Shown here: positions 1 to 12,599 of the stretch, piece by piece | Layout of the letters: each line of letters opens with the position of its first letter | Numbering within the stretch: position 1 is the stretch's first letter | Source: Hibiscus mutabilis | Lineage: Eukaryota > Streptophyta > Magnoliopsida > Malvales > Malvaceae | NCBI GenBank assembly: GCA_019671005.1 | Contig: CM033732.1 | Coordinates: 6,542,886-6,606,885 of the forward strand | DNA: 64,000 bases | Direction: 5' to 3' | The notes under the pieces: model-generated | What the model saw: only the letters and a program-made list of their open reading frames with translations | The model's database searches: none | What the model was told of the DNA's origin: nothing | Translations under genes and position numbers: made by a program

Positions 1-1991
1 TTTATATTCATCTCTGGTTCACGACCCGTGAAATCTATAATCATCCATGCCCAATCGGATGCGAACTGAGGTGAATCCCTGTAAAACTCGTCCCACTAAC
101 ATCCATGTTTCCAACAAAAACACAAATCAACTTTCTAAAGGCAAATTTATTCTTTAAATTATTTTACATAACACATTTTATATACATTTTTTTTATAAAT
201 TTGTGAAAAGTAAACACGTGACAAAAAAATTTAAGATGAATAGAGTATTTGTTAATTAAAAGTCAAAATTGATGGACGATGAAACTTACTAATGGAGATG
301 ATATTAGAGTGGGTCAGTGATAGATACTATAAAATTCACCACTGCTCTATGATTGGAGAAATTATATTATGTATTTGGAGAAATTATAATTTTTCGATTA
401 GTTTAGACAATGAATAACATGATAAACTAAGTTTATGATATAATTTTTCCAATTATGATATGCTCTATTTCATCACTTCCTCTTCTATTAATATTATGTA
501 TTTTGTAAATCATTTTCACTTCCGTTCCGCACCCACTTTTATAGTTATTTCTATTTTCAAGTTTTTTAAAAGGCAAGTATATATGTATGCGTGATCCTTT
601 CAAAATATTTAAACATCAAAAATTACTAAAACATTATCCACAATTTTCTAAGCATAAAATAGAAAACATAAAAGGAAATTATTTTATATATCGGCTGCGG
701 AAAATCACCTAATTTTTAGAGTTTAAATGTTAGAGTTTAATGTTTATGGTTAGAATTTTAGTATTTGTGGTTAAATTTTAAGGTTTGAGAATGTATTTTA
801 TGATTTAAAAATTATAACTTAGAGTTTATAGTTTAGAGATTAAGGTTTAAGACCCCTAAAAGAAATATGTAGTAACTTTAAAATCTCGCTTGTAGAAACT
901 TTTCACTGATATGCAAGCATAAAAGATTTTAAAGTTTTTTGTATAACACATTTTTTTATAGTTTCACCCTTTAATATTTATAAATGTACAATGATAAATT
1001 ATATGGTAAATTACACAGGTCAACATTCAACTATCTTTTCACTTCTATTTTGGTCACTCAACTTTTAAAATTTTCAATTTACTCACTCAACTTTTGAGTT
1101 GCTCTTATTTTGGTCACTCTATCATTAAATAGTTAACGACGTTATGACATGATAATTTATACCAAAACAATATCATTTTAAATTCATAAAAAATAAAAAT
1201 CTAGACCAAAACGACGTCATTTTTGAATCTTATTAAAGCTCAATTTTTTTTTTATTTTCTTTCTCCTTTTCATTCTTTTTCTTCTTCATCTTCTCTGCCC
1301 CTCTACCCGAACTTTTCAGATTTCAGTCCCCATTCTGACCACCTTCGACTACCATCACCGGAGGTTGATGAGTTACATTTCGCTTCTTATTACTATTTTT
1401 TTTTTGTTGTTGAATAGCTTATCAAATTATTTCCAGGGTGAGTTTTTACAATTTTAAAAGGTTTTAAAATCCCATTGAAATACCCTAGTAGATAAAAGTC
1501 ATCACTTGTTAAAACCATGAAAATTTAGGTGATTATGCTATTCAATATATTTGGGATAATGAAGCAAGTTGTTCATCTCCGTCGCCATTCACTATTTTGA
1601 GATAATGAAGCTAGGGGGATTAGATTCCTCATGCTTGGTTATTGAAAAGGTCTGATTCTCGACATCTCTATCGAATTAATTGATTGAATTACTTCTGCTA
1701 TAAATTTTATGCTTTCGATAAGAGAAGCTCGAGCAACAGGGTTCTTTATTGCAACAACCTCAAAGGTTTCAAGATTTTAAGATTAGGGTTTGAAAGCAGA
1801 ATTTAGAGATTTATTTTTTTTATTTTAAATTTTACCAAGTCATAACCAAATATTAATAAACAATCTATGTCACAAACAAATACTAATAAAATAAGCCATG
1901 TCATCGGGCTGTTAATGAGAAAACGGATGAGTGATAAAAAATGTCCAATGTATAAAGTTCGGTTAGTAAATTAAAAATTGGGTAAAGTACA
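1..1991. other. AT-rich intergenic DNA, no gene seen
   Basis: Flank outside the outermost retrotransposon. The DNA is strongly AT-rich and open frames are short and of low complexity. Around 715-860 there is a loose run of TTTAGAG/GGTTTA-like words resembling a very decayed telomere-type repeat. Around 1013-1140 is a segment with repeated 'ggtcactcaactttt' phrases, of the sort seen in abundant plant repeats, followed by an ACGACGTCAT word at about 1210. I cannot assign it to a family. The 5 bases GTACA at 1987-1991 are the expected target-site copy of element O, but the partner lies outside the window. Confidence 0.6.
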
Positions 1992-2089
1992 TGTAATCAC
2001 CGAAATCCGTCCGGCGCTCTTTTTTTATTCGGTTTTAAAGATTTCTTTTTGATTATTTAATTTTTAAAAAACCCGCCCGGTTTTGAAAT

Positions 2090-2245
2090 AAAAAATATGG
2101 AGTCACCATCGATCATTTTAAAAATGGTAGACCGGACACCAAAATAAAACCACAGATTCAAAATTCGGGCCCGGGAGTCAATTACGGATGGGGAAGGAAT
2201 TAACATCCTCACACCGCCCAAAATTGGTACCTAGTCGATTATTTA
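2090..2245 (-). promoter_or_regulatory. Conserved LTR block shared by O, M and L
   Basis: This segment has the words 'gtagaccggacacc', a CAGAGATT/CACAGATT word, 'gggagtc' and 'ggggaagga'. Equivalent blocks occur in M (15050-15200 and 47440-47580), in L on the opposite strand (54871-55003 and 60930-61060) and in the other O LTR (63826-63960). In element-sense orientation each ends in GGTGGCGACTC or a mutated form, which resembles the start of the primer-binding site. The function is unknown; a structured region of R/U5 is plausible. Confidence 0.6.
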
Positions 2246-3019
2246 GTGTCTTGGTGTTGGAAATTACGAATTCGAATAAAATTTAAAATACGACTCTTGA
2301 ATGCATGAAAATGTTCTAAATATTTAAAGAAATGTTCCGTTATTTGGAATAACCGAGAAATTCACTTCCCTTTACGCCCGGGAAATACTTTTTCGATTTT
2401 CTAAATTAAAGAAAATTTCCTTAAATATCCTGTCCTAAAATGGTAAGGATATTCTTTTATTCATGGATATCGAGAAGGCCGCATCCCTTTATGCTCGGGA
2501 CACTAATTCTCGAATTCCCTAAATAAAAATATTACCTTAATATTTTAATTTATCTAATTATTATGATGCAAAAATATAAAGTAACATGTATGTACTTATA
2601 TACTAAAAAATATATTACTTATGGAGAAGTATTTTTTGTACTTATATTTATCAAAAAACTATAAACATAGAGCTAATAGTTTATGTATGTATGTATGTAT
2701 GCATTATTATTATTATTATATATTTTTACAAAAATAACTATTTATTATTATTCATATATATATATATACTTAAAATATAATTTTTTAAGTAAAATACATA
2801 TGTGTATTATCTATTAAAATAGACCTACACATATATCAAGTTAATAGTTTTTTATACATATATATTTACAAAAATAAGTATTTATTATTATTTTATATAC
2901 ATAGTAATTAAACAAAAATACTATACAACATTGTACAAATATATATAAAGTATTATACATAATATACAAAAACTATTGTACATAAAATATAAACCATAGG
3001 TAAAAATATTAGGGTACAA

Positions 3020-3246
3020 CTTTGATACACAGGCTGTGTAAAACTAATTTTACACAAGCCTGCGCATTTACACTATAAAAACTCAAATCCTAAATTCCTA
3101 ACTCTAACCTTAAAAAACTAAACCCTAAACCTAAAACCCTATACCTTAAATTCTAAGCCCTACAACCTAAACTCCTAAACTTTAAACCCTAAACTAAAAC
3201 CCTAACCCTAAAACTAAAAGGCGTTTACACGGCATGTGTATCAAAG
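3020..3246. mobile_element. Small inverted-repeat (MITE-like) insertion with telomere-like core
   Basis: Two 23-base arms, 3020-3042 and 3224-3246, are inverted repeats with two mismatches (left arm starts CTTTGATACACA, right arm ends TGTGTATCAAAG). Between them, 3075-3215 is a run of CCCTAAA/CCTAAAC-like units typical of decayed interstitial telomere-type repeat. It looks like a miniature inverted-repeat element or fold-back sequence; no coding capacity and no clear target duplication. Confidence 0.5.
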
Positions 3247-3288
3247 TTTTTTCCAAAAATTTATATACATACATATATTTTATATATT

Positions 3289-3293
3289 ATATT
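3289..3293. repeat. Target-site duplication of element T (left copy, ATATT)
   Basis: ATATT directly precedes the T LTR and is repeated at 12174-12178 directly after it. This exact 5-bp pair defines the T ends. Confidence 0.9.
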
Positions 3294-3889
3294 TGTAACA
3301 CCTTCAACCCGGATGTCACACTTGGGCCTCAAGCCCAAAACCATTACCATAAAATTTGACCTAGTTTAGCCCAATCCCCAATTCCATTATGAAAATCCAT
3401 TTACTTACAACCCACTAAAACATAATAAATATTTGAAAACATATACAGCGGAGCTCCTTTTTAAAATTACATTATACACCTTTGACTCGATCGTTTAAAA
3501 ATCCAAATACGAATTACAAAATACAATAGACTCCTACGAATACATAGCCCAATAGCCTAAACACTGTACTCTGATGAGACGAGGCGCTGGAATCCTTCCC
3601 AGATGGTGCTCCTTTAAGAACGTACCAAACCTACTAACCTGCGAACGAAAACAACGATTCCGAACGCTGAGCTAACAAAGCTCAGTGGATACACCGCCAC
3701 TCAATCATGCTTTATGCAGATCATAAATAAAACAATGCAACAAGAATGATATCATGGCAAGATAACAATGACGTTACCATATCTGCCTAAAAACATAGAA
3801 TTATGAATGTATGATCACGCACACAGCTCATACAAGTACCTCATGCGTTTACCCAACATCACACAGATAACTATAATTATATATATATA

Positions 3890-4130
3890 TAGAATGGGGC
3901 CCACGTCCACCAAGCATCGGGATCCCTCATTCTGAGCAAGGCCCGCGTCCATTAAGCATCAGGATCCTATACTCTGAGCAAGGCCCGCGTCCACTAATCA
4001 TCGGGATCCTATACTCAAGGGATGATGCCCGCGTCCACTAAGCATTGGGATCCTACATCTATGCCTGGAATCTCTCATCAAGCATCATCGAATAAGGCCC
4101 GCGTCCACTAAGCATCAGGATCCTCAATTC
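3890..4130. repeat. Direct-repeat array in T LTR
   Basis: Around five irregular units of about 40-55 bp each carry 'gcccgcgtccactaagcatcgg' variants followed by GATCCT and 'actctgagcaagg'. The matching array in the other LTR is at about 10215-10440. Confidence 0.75.
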
Positions 4131-4679
4131 GGGAGTTCTCAAGGTGTTGCAACACACTTAGGGTATCCAAATCCCAACAACAAAGGATGACTTGACTATC
4201 TAGGCGTCCCATCAGCACACAACAAGGATCCTAGTAACCACACAGCTCTAGACCTCGACACAAGGGTCTTACCGCACACAACTCTAACACCTTTACCATA
4301 GCCTTATGGTTTTTATCAGTTATTATATCATCTCGTTGCATTATCCATTCATTAGCATGTTTATAAGGTACACATTAGCCATTCTCATTAATTTATCTTA
4401 TTATCCGACAAGACTCAACCTTATAGGCGCCCCTTTCTGCATACAGCAAGGGCCTAGATTACCACACAGCATCAACAATCCACCTAGGGTCACTATAGGT
4501 TTCCATCACAAACAGTTTACCCGATATTTGCCACGTTATTAGCCCATTATTCTTATTCGGGGTTAAAATCTCCATTTCTCAGTTTTAGTGCTCATTTTAC
4601 ACCTTAACGGACCCCTAGGGCCCTTTACCTCTAATTATAGCACCCCCGAACGCAACCTCAAAATTATTGGGCAGATTGC

Positions 4680-5092
4680 CCAGCGAGTATCGATACTCCA
4701 AGGCGAGTATTGGTACTCTCCTCTAGGCATCGATACTCCAATATAAGTACCGATACTCATTTTAGGTTTGAAAGATTTGAACCATCAAGCTGTACCGATA
4801 CGCCTTACTGTGTACCGATACCCCCTTATCGGTACTAGGATCGCCCTGTACTGATCCACATCCGTACCGGTACACCTACCAATGCGTACCGATACTCGAA
4901 GCCTCTCATAGGCAATGTAACAGTGCGTATCGATACACCCCTTGTGTACCGGTATGCGGTAGTCTTACTGGAATTTCTGACTTGCAAGGGGTACCGATAC
5001 ACGGGGAGGCGTACCGGTACTTCCCTCACAATCCTTCCCCTATTTTACGAAGGCGCACCGATACGCTAAGCCCCGTACCGGTACGCGAGCCC
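4680..5092. repeat. Cluster of GTAYCGRTAC palindromes in T LTR
   Basis: Ten perfect matches to the 10-base palindrome GTAYCGRTAC start at 4687, 4747, 4792, 4812, 4864, 4886, 4927, 4991, 5011 and 5075, with further one-mismatch copies between. Spacers are unrelated and of unequal length, so it is not a simple tandem repeat. The partner LTR keeps a more decayed version at about 11005-11405. It could be a protein-binding cluster in the LTR. Confidence 0.75.
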
Positions 5093-5857
5093 CACTTTCG
5101 AGCTCTGGGTCTGGGTTTCACCTAGAAACCCTGTTTAACTCCTATAGTTAAACCCCAAATCAATTTTACAAGTTATTATGAAGGTATTAAGTGGGTTTCT
5201 ACCAATTTTAAGCCATAGCAACAACAAATCTCTAATTCACCATTAAAGGGGGGGTCAACCAAAGCTTTATCAAACCATAACACCAAAACATGCACAAAAC
5301 CTATCTTTATGAGTTGCAGGAAACTATAGGAGTTAGTTGTGTACTAACCTTTAGCAAGCAAACCCGAAATGAAGCTTCCACCAAGCTCTTACCACCTCTC
5401 CTCTTGGTGCAAGCTTCCAAACTCAACTCCCACCAATGCTGGAGATATTCCTCTTGAAAGATAGATCTTTGGGTGCTGAACAAGTCCTCCTCTAGGCACA
5501 ATCCGGGATTCTTATTCCATATTAACAAAAATATCATCTTTACCTAGAGTTGAGTGGGTGTTTGAAGGAGAGAATGATAGAGAGAAGAAGGAGACATGAT
5601 GACCTCATTCTCTATCCCCCAATGCAAAAAATAAAGAAGGCATCAGCCTTTTGCCTTCTCTTGAGAGAAAATTACCCTTTTACCCTTTTATTAACCCTTC
5701 CTCATCCAACCGCAAGCCCAACACCCAAACCCAGCAAGACATGAGAGCCCATAAAGCCCAACACCAAGGCCTAACATGACCCGAACATCTGACCCAACGC
5801 GTCGGTCCAAGAACCGGGTCAACGCCCATTGTTGACTCAAAAATCTAGGTCGTTACA

Positions 5858-5875
5858 ACTCACTTCTCCTTTAAA
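5858..5875 (-). other. Polypurine tract of element T
   Basis: On the minus strand this reads AAAGGAGAAGTGAGT immediately before the LTR start TGTAACGACC. It is the expected plus-strand primer position for a minus-oriented element. Confidence 0.75.
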
Positions 5876-5879
5876 AAAA

Positions 5880-7860
5880 TTTCGTCCTCGAAATTTAGAT
5901 GGAATAAAGGGAAATGCAAATAGAATAGATCTAACCACCTCACAATCTGAACAAGATCACCTAGATTAGGGAGAGTTCTCTCTCAATCTACCTTAAACAG
6001 AACCATAGCATTAAACCACATGCTCTCAACACTTTTCTTAAGATTTCTCACGACTCTTTTTCAACAGCCAACGACACTTACGACGATCCGCTAAGCATGG
6101 TAACACCACCAACCTCAAGCCACGATGTTCAAACATCAACTTAAAGAACTCACCTTCAAGGGATTCTATCTTGGTTAACCAACTTTCTATTAGCATTCGA
6201 CAACCAAAACTAAACTTAGACTTTATCTACGTCTAAAACACTGCACCACATTCACAAGACATTGTCAGGAACGCATCACACCTAACAACCATATCCCGGT
6301 CAAACCATTAAAGGGCAAGCAAAACCCTAACAACCGATCATTACCATCAATCTACCTTGAACTAATAGCTCTTTTCCCCAGACTTGACCCACCAAGTCAG
6401 AACTTAAAACTTTTCTTGATCCAAACTTGCTTCCACACAATTAAAACCCATTTTTGATTTTAACTGCTTAGTTTCGGGCAATGACCACCGTCACATAGAA
6501 ACTTGCAAAAGTAACCCAAAACTAACCATTCTATTTGTGAAGATCTAAACACCTTCTAACCCTTGACTCAGTCCAAACAATCAGACGCGAATAGCCATTT
6601 GACTGTCCTCAAAGATCTCCGACTGGCCTATCTAAAAATATTTCTTTGCACCACAACCATTCGATTACTCTTAACACAACTGTTGATCCACGTTTCCGTT
6701 GAGCTACTCTGATAATTTCCACCTTGTTTGTCTTAACCGATAATAACCTTGGTCGAACTTGATTGGGAAATCCTCTAACTCTCCGAGATCTAGCTCAACA
6801 GGTGTACATGCCGAACAACTATCTTCGCGATTCGCCCTTAAGGCCTCAACCATGTCTGTCACAACCTTCATTTTCTTTTTCTACAGTACTTTACTCCGAC
6901 AAACAACCCACGAAGCTCTCACATTCTATGGCCACCACAAGGTCACCAAACTCACGCAAAATCGGCAACGGTCTTTCGCTATTGCACTACGGCTCAACAC
7001 ACCCAAAGCCACCCCATAGGCTACTCTCACGCAGACATGATTCTCGGTGAAACACTTGGCAACAACATCCAATCGGTTGCTTACACAAGTGTGACTCCAA
7101 CGAAGAGTTCATTAAGTACCATACCACAGGGCGACGGATACTAACAACGAACTCAACCTTACCTTTACCACCGTTTTAAACCATAATCAATTGATAAAAT
7201 TGCTCGCTCACCGAGGGTACCTCCATACCCTTAAAACACCCACAACTCTAATACCAGGAACTCTCAACCCTTGCATCAACAACACAAGCTAAGAACATCT
7301 TACAACATACATAACATTCCTCGAGCTAGCATCACGGAGCACAACATCCACTCTAGAGAGGTTAAGATTCTTCTCATCTAACACTAACAACTGGATTCAA
7401 GCAATCTAAAACTTCTCGACTTCTTACTCACATCGTACGGTACCCATACACTCTCAACAACCGTCTACGATAATTCTTATCTAGCAAAGAATGCAATTCT
7501 ATTTACCATCTAAAACAACAATAAACCCAAGATGCACCTCACAAGAACCGGTCTATTACGCAACCGAAGAGCTAAAAGGCTAACACAACAGCCAATGCAA
7601 AACTTGATTACCTAACATATCCCCGATTGCAACGCTGTCAACTTCAATCTAAGCAGCAGACTATCTAGCAACACTTCTCGCGCCAACCCTAGCAGTAGAT
7701 CTCATAGGACTTCTACCTCAATGATCTGAGGGTGCCCCAGCCCCGACTTTAGCAAAACTCCAATCATGTCGGAAAGTAACCAACCTCTGAGACTGAACTG
7801 ATGTATCCTCATTCACGACTGGGCAATCCCCTTACCGTATGCCACCGATAGTAAACCCTC
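5880..7860. other. Internal non-coding part of T, downstream of gag
   Basis: About 2 kb between the gag zinc knuckle and the polypurine tract, where a complete element would hold protease, reverse transcriptase and integrase. I find no protease, RT or integrase motif in any frame; the longest open frames (for example 6763-7050 plus) are low-complexity shadows. The sequence is either unrelated filler carried by a gag-only element or pol decayed beyond recognition by eye. Confidence 0.6.
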
Positions 7861-7864
7861 TGGA

Positions 7865-8600
7865 GTAAAAAGCATACCCCAAGGTGATGTCGGTCACAAT
7901 GCTCACATACCGATGGAAGCGATACTCTAATAGAACCATCAATACTCCATTCCGGAGTAGGAATCAAAGAGCCTCAACGATCCCTCGATCTAGATCCCGA
8001 ACTAACTCTCAGTATCTGACCTGAAGCAACTCTCTTCAAATTTCTCGAAGCACAAAACCTCTCGTGCAAATAGGGAGAGGAATCCACGATATTCTGGGTC
8101 TCCACATCATGATCTCTAGAACCCTCGAATCGATTAGATGTTAAACTCTGAAGTCGCTCAAGCGCCTTCGCACTATTGACTAACTCGGAGAATATCCTAA
8201 GCGAATTCGCTGTCACATACCACTGAAGGTCAACATTTAAGCATTGTCTGAACCTTTTGAACCTCAATTCTTCTGTTGCAACAAACTCTGAGGCATCACG
8301 GCTCAACGCAAAAACTCTTGCTCATAAGCAACACCGTTCGATCTCCCTAAACCAGATGCAAAAACTGGTCCTCATCTTATCCATGCGTACCTCACTGATG
8401 TAATTCTTCTGAAACTCACCTATGAAGACATCCCATGTCGGGAGCGGATGCTGTAGACGTGACTCTACTGTCTCTTACCATTCGTATGAATTACCTTTAA
8501 GAAAAAGACAACACAGTCAGGATTCTTTTAAGTCTATTCCACATCATCCAGTTCCATCTGAGTGTTTCTTAACCATCAATCTGATTGATCAGGTTATTAT
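7865..8600 (-). pseudogene. gag: Decayed chromovirus-type gag of element T
   Basis: Reading the minus strand downward, phrases typical of Del/Tekay gag appear in order in shifting frames. A segment with WDVFIGEFQKNYISEV lies at about 8440-8390. An open 110-codon stretch (8306-7974) contains FKRFRQCLNVDLQWYVTA and FSELVNSAKALER. A CEHCDRHHLGVC zinc knuckle (CCHC type) lies at 7907-7871. Gag would form the particle that packages the element RNA. Stops and frameshifts interrupt it, so no full protein can be made. The family match is from memory of gag motifs, not from a search. Confidence 0.65.
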
Positions 8601-8639
8601 TTCTCAACCCCTTTTTCTATACTTAGATTCGTAACAATA

Positions 8640-9600
8640 ATGCTCCTCCCTTTAAAGAAACATAGCCCCATTTTACGACTCTCATTGGTAAATCTCGCAC
8701 CGTCGACCCAACTGGTCTGAACCACATTCAGAAGATGGTAGCTCGTCTTTCTCATTACCCTGGGTTTGGTTCCCCCGAAACCTCGAAGCTTCCAACACTA
8801 TACTTGTTATCTCAAGCTGGCTTATGACCGGACAACAACCGGTGGCCAAGATTATATCAACTTATTTAGGAGGCAACTCTGTTGTATCTGTCACCACGTA
8901 TTCTCAAGCTTTACTCACGCATCGCCTTGTGCACAACCCACGATGTCCTTCCGACCACTACTATAAGCAACCGTAACAAATATACCTTGCTCGAGACCTC
9001 AGGGCAATTCAACCTACTAAGATCGTACTTGAGACTTCACAGCCATTATGCACTTCTCTACATTAGACAAAAACGCATAGGCATGCTACATCCCCATCAC
9101 ACGGTACCCTACTATCAAGAACCTCTTTTTCCTTGGATAGAGGAACCCTCGATTAACATTCCACCACCGGTCGATCAAAAACATGTCCTCTTAATTTTGT
9201 CTTATAAGGATCATCCACCAACACGTAGAATCTTACCACTAGAGGTTCTCACCATGAACCCAAGGCCTTAAGGTAACTTACGACACATAACTATGATTAC
9301 TCCTCAAGCGATGGGGGGAGGGCACACCCTCAACTCCTTCATACCTTCATAAGCCCAAGCCTAACGTCTAAGATAACTCTGATCTCAAAATCATCCTCAA
9401 AAGAATCAGCCAACATCACAGTACTCACGACCGTGATCGAACTATCTTATTGTCGCAACCAGCGGCACACGCGAACACATGACACACCATCCAGATTCCA
9501 GTCTTGAAGAGTACAACTTAGAAGCACATGCTCGAATCGCTAGACACCTATTCTCGACTCCCAACCACCCTGGGGTTTTTCTAAAACTAGCTAAACCTAG
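8640..9600. other. Leader region of T between primer-binding site and gag
   Basis: The sequence holds no recognisable motif. The open frame at 8882-9271 on plus runs antisense to the element, has no family I recognise and no supporting context, so I treat it as chance. Confidence 0.5.
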
Positions 9601-9601
9601 G

Positions 9602-9614
9602 CTCTAATACCAAA
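9602..9614 (-). other. Primer-binding site of element T (tRNA-iMet type)
   Basis: Minus strand reads TGGTATTAGAGCC, one base from the usual TGGTATCAGAGC of initiator tRNA-Met-primed plant elements, one base inside the LTR end. It sets the orientation of T. Confidence 0.85.
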
Positions 9615-9615
9615 T

Positions 9616-12173
9616 GTAACACCCTCAACCCGAATGTCACACTTGGGCCTCAAGCCCAAAACCATTACCATAAAATTTGACCTAGTTTATCCCAATCCAC
9701 AATTCCATTATGAAAATCCATTTACTTACAACCCAATAAAACATAATAAATATTTGAAAACATATACAGTGAAACTCTTTTTTAAAATTACATTATACAC
9801 CTTTGACTCGATCGTTTAAAAATCCAAATACGAATTACAAAAATACAATAGGCTCCTACAAATACATATCCAAATGGCCTAAACACTATACTCTGATGAG
9901 ACGAGGCGCTGGAATCCTTCCCAGATGGTGCTCATTCAAGAACGTGCCAAACCTACTAACCTACGAACGGAAACAACGATTCCGAATGCTGAGCTAACAA
10001 AGCTCAGTGGATACACTGCCACTCAACCATGCTTCATGCAGATCATAAATAAAGCAATACAACAAGAGTGATATTATGGCAAGATAACAATGGCGCTACC
10101 ATATCCGCCTAAACACATAACATTATGAATGTATGATCACGCGCACAGTTCATACAAGTACCTCATGTGTTTACCCAGCATCACACAGATAACCATAATT
10201 ATATATATAGAATAGGGCCCGCATCCACTAAGCATCGGGATCCCTCATTCTGAGCAAGGCTCACGTCCACTAAGCATCAAAATCCTATACTCTGAGCAAG
10301 GCCCGCATCCACTAAGCATCGGGATCCTATACTCAAGGGATAAGGCCCGCGTCCACTAAGCATCGGGATCTTACATCCATGCCTGGAATCTCTCATCAAG
10401 CATCATCGAATGAGGCCCGCATCCACTAAGCATCGGGATTCTCCATTCAGGAGTCTTCAAGGTATTGCAACACACTTAGGGTATCCAAATCCCAAGAACA
10501 AGGGATGACTCGACTATCTAGGCGTCTCATCAGTACACAGCAAGGACCCTAGTAACCACACAACTCTAGACCTCGACACAAGGGTCTTACCGCATACAAC
10601 CTTAACACCTTCACCATAGCCTTATGTTTTTTATCAGTTATTATATCATCCCGTTGCATTATCTATTCATTAACATGTTTATAAGGTACACATTAGCCAT
10701 TCTCATTAATTTATCTTATTATCCGACAAGACTCAACCTTATAGGCGCCTCTTTCTGCACACAGCAAGGGCTTAGATTACCACACAGCATCAACGATCCA
10801 CCTAGGATCTCTATGGGTTTCCATCACACACAATTTACCCAATATTTACCACATTATTAGCCCATTATTCTTATCCGGGGTTAAAATCTCCATTTCTCAG
10901 TTTTAATGTTCATTTTACACCTTAACAGACCCCTAGAGCCCTTTGCCTCGAATTATAGCATCCCCCAAACTCAACCTCAAAATTATTGGGCAGATTACCC
11001 AGCGAGTATCAATAGTCCAATGTGACTATCGGTACTCTCCTCTAGGTATCGATACTCCAACATGAGTACCGATACTCATTTTAGGTTCAAAAAATTTGAA
11101 CCATCAAGCCATATCGATACGCTCTACTGCGTATCGATACCCCATTTTCAGTACTAGGATCGCCCTGTACCGATCCACATCCATACCAGTACACCTACCC
11201 AAGCGTACCGATACTCGAAGCCTCTCATAGGCAATGTAACAATGCGTATCGTTACACCCTTTGTGTACTGGTACGCGGTAGCGTTACTGAGTTTTTGACT
11301 TGCAAGGGGTACAGATACACGAGGAGGTGTACCGGTACTCCCCTCACAATCATTCCCCTATTTTACAAAGGCGTAGCGATACGCTAAGCCCCGTATCGGT
11401 ACGCGAGCCTCACTTTCGAGCTCTGGGTCTAGGTTTCACCTAGAAACCCTATTTAACCCCCATAGTTAAACCCCAAATCAATCTTACAAGTTATTATAAA
11501 GGTATTAAGTGGGTTTCTACCAATTTTAAGCCATAGCAACAACAAATCTCCAATTCACCATTAAAGGGGGGTCAACCAAAGATTTATCAAACTATAACAC
11601 CAAAACATGCACAAAACCTATCATTATGAGTTGCAGGAAACTATAGGAGTTAGTTGTGTACTAACCTTTGGCAAGCAAACCCGAAATGAAGCTCCCACCA
11701 AGCTCTTACCACCTCTCCTCTTGGTGCAAGCTTCCAAACTCAACTCCCACCAATGCTTGAGATATTCCTCTTGAAAGATAGATCTTTGGGTGCTGAACAA
11801 CTCCTCCTCTAGGCACAATCCGGGATTCTTACACCACGTTAACAAAATATCATCTTTGCCTTGAGTTGAGTGGGTGTTTGAAGGAGAGAATGATAGAGAG
11901 AAGAAGGAGACATGATGACCTCATTCTCTATCCCCCAATGCAGAAAATAAAGAAGGCATCAGCCTTTTGCCTTCTCTTGAGAGAAAATTACCTTTTTACC
12001 CCTTTATTAACCCTTCCTCATCCAACCGCAAGCCCAACACCCAAACCCAACAAGACATGGGAGCCCATAAAGCCCAACACCAAGGCCTAACATGACCCGA
12101 ACATCTGACCCAACGCGTCGGTCCAAGACTCAGGTCAACGCCCATTGTTGACTCAAAAATCTGGGTCGTTACA
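9616..12173 (-). repeat. 5' LTR of element T
   Basis: Partner of 3294-5857, in the same order, with the direct-repeat array at about 10215-10440 and the decayed palindrome cluster at about 11005-11405. It ends ...GTTACA at 12173 followed by the ATATT duplication. Several GTAYCGRTAC copies here carry one substitution, for example GTATCGTTAC near 11247. Confidence 0.9.
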
Positions 12174-12178
12174 ATATT
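12174..12178. repeat. Target-site duplication of element T (right copy, ATATT)
   Basis: Exact repeat of 3289-3293. Confidence 0.9.
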
Positions 12179-12599
12179 AATATATGTAATATATATATAT
12201 ATATACAAAATAAAGCATTTAATAATAATAATATGTATGCATGAACCAGATTAAAATGCATGAAACAATAGATTAGGACTTAAATGCATGGAATAATAAG
12301 TTACATGGTAAAAATAATAAACATTATAGGACTAAAATGAACAAAATGCAAAACATAAGGAAATAAACATATATAGACAGAAATATAATGCTGGAAATTA
12401 AATGCTAAGATAAAGTGACTAAACTTGAATAAATCAGAAATTAAAAGTCACAAAACATTAAAAAAAGCCATATTAAATGAGCATGAAAAATGAAAGGACC
12501 AAAAGAGTAATTATTCTGTGACCAGAATGAAAGCAGGAAAAGAGTAAGGGGACTTCACGTGAAATTAGCCCATTAATAAAAAAGTGGATCCTCCCCGAG

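Larger units (their letters stand above)
3294..5857 (-). repeat. 3' LTR of element T
   Basis: The ends are TGTAACACC (plus) and TGTAACGACC (minus). Inside are a direct-repeat array at about 3890-4130 (units with 'aagcatcgggatcct' and 'gcccgcgtccacta') and a cluster of GTAYCGRTAC palindromes at 4687-5084. No protein is credible in it. Differences from the partner LTR are scattered substitutions and small indels, so the insertion is not recent. Confidence 0.9.
3294..12173 (-). mobile_element. Element T: Del/Tekay-like gag-only retrotransposon
   Basis: Two LTRs of about 2.56 kb (3294-5857 and 9616-12173) flank only 3758 bp of internal sequence, and a perfect ATATT target duplication bounds the whole. 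Orientation is minus. The primer-binding site at 9602-9614 reads TGGTATTAGAGCC on minus (initiator tRNA-Met type, one mismatch), and a purine-rich AAAGGAGAAGTGAG tract precedes the other LTR. On minus the LTR starts TGTAACGACC, as is common for Del/Tekay chromoviruses. A decayed gag is visible but no protease, reverse transcriptase or integrase, and there is too little room for them. It fits the gag-only (TR-GAG) class, or an internal deletion of a full element. Confidence 0.85.

Noticed and set aside
3075..3215. True telomere or telomeric satellite
   Set aside because: Units are degenerate and short, and enclosed by inverted repeats inside an LTR.
8882..9271. 129-codon plus-strand open frame inside T
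   Set aside because: It runs against the element, has no recognisable motif, and lies in the leader region; likely chance.
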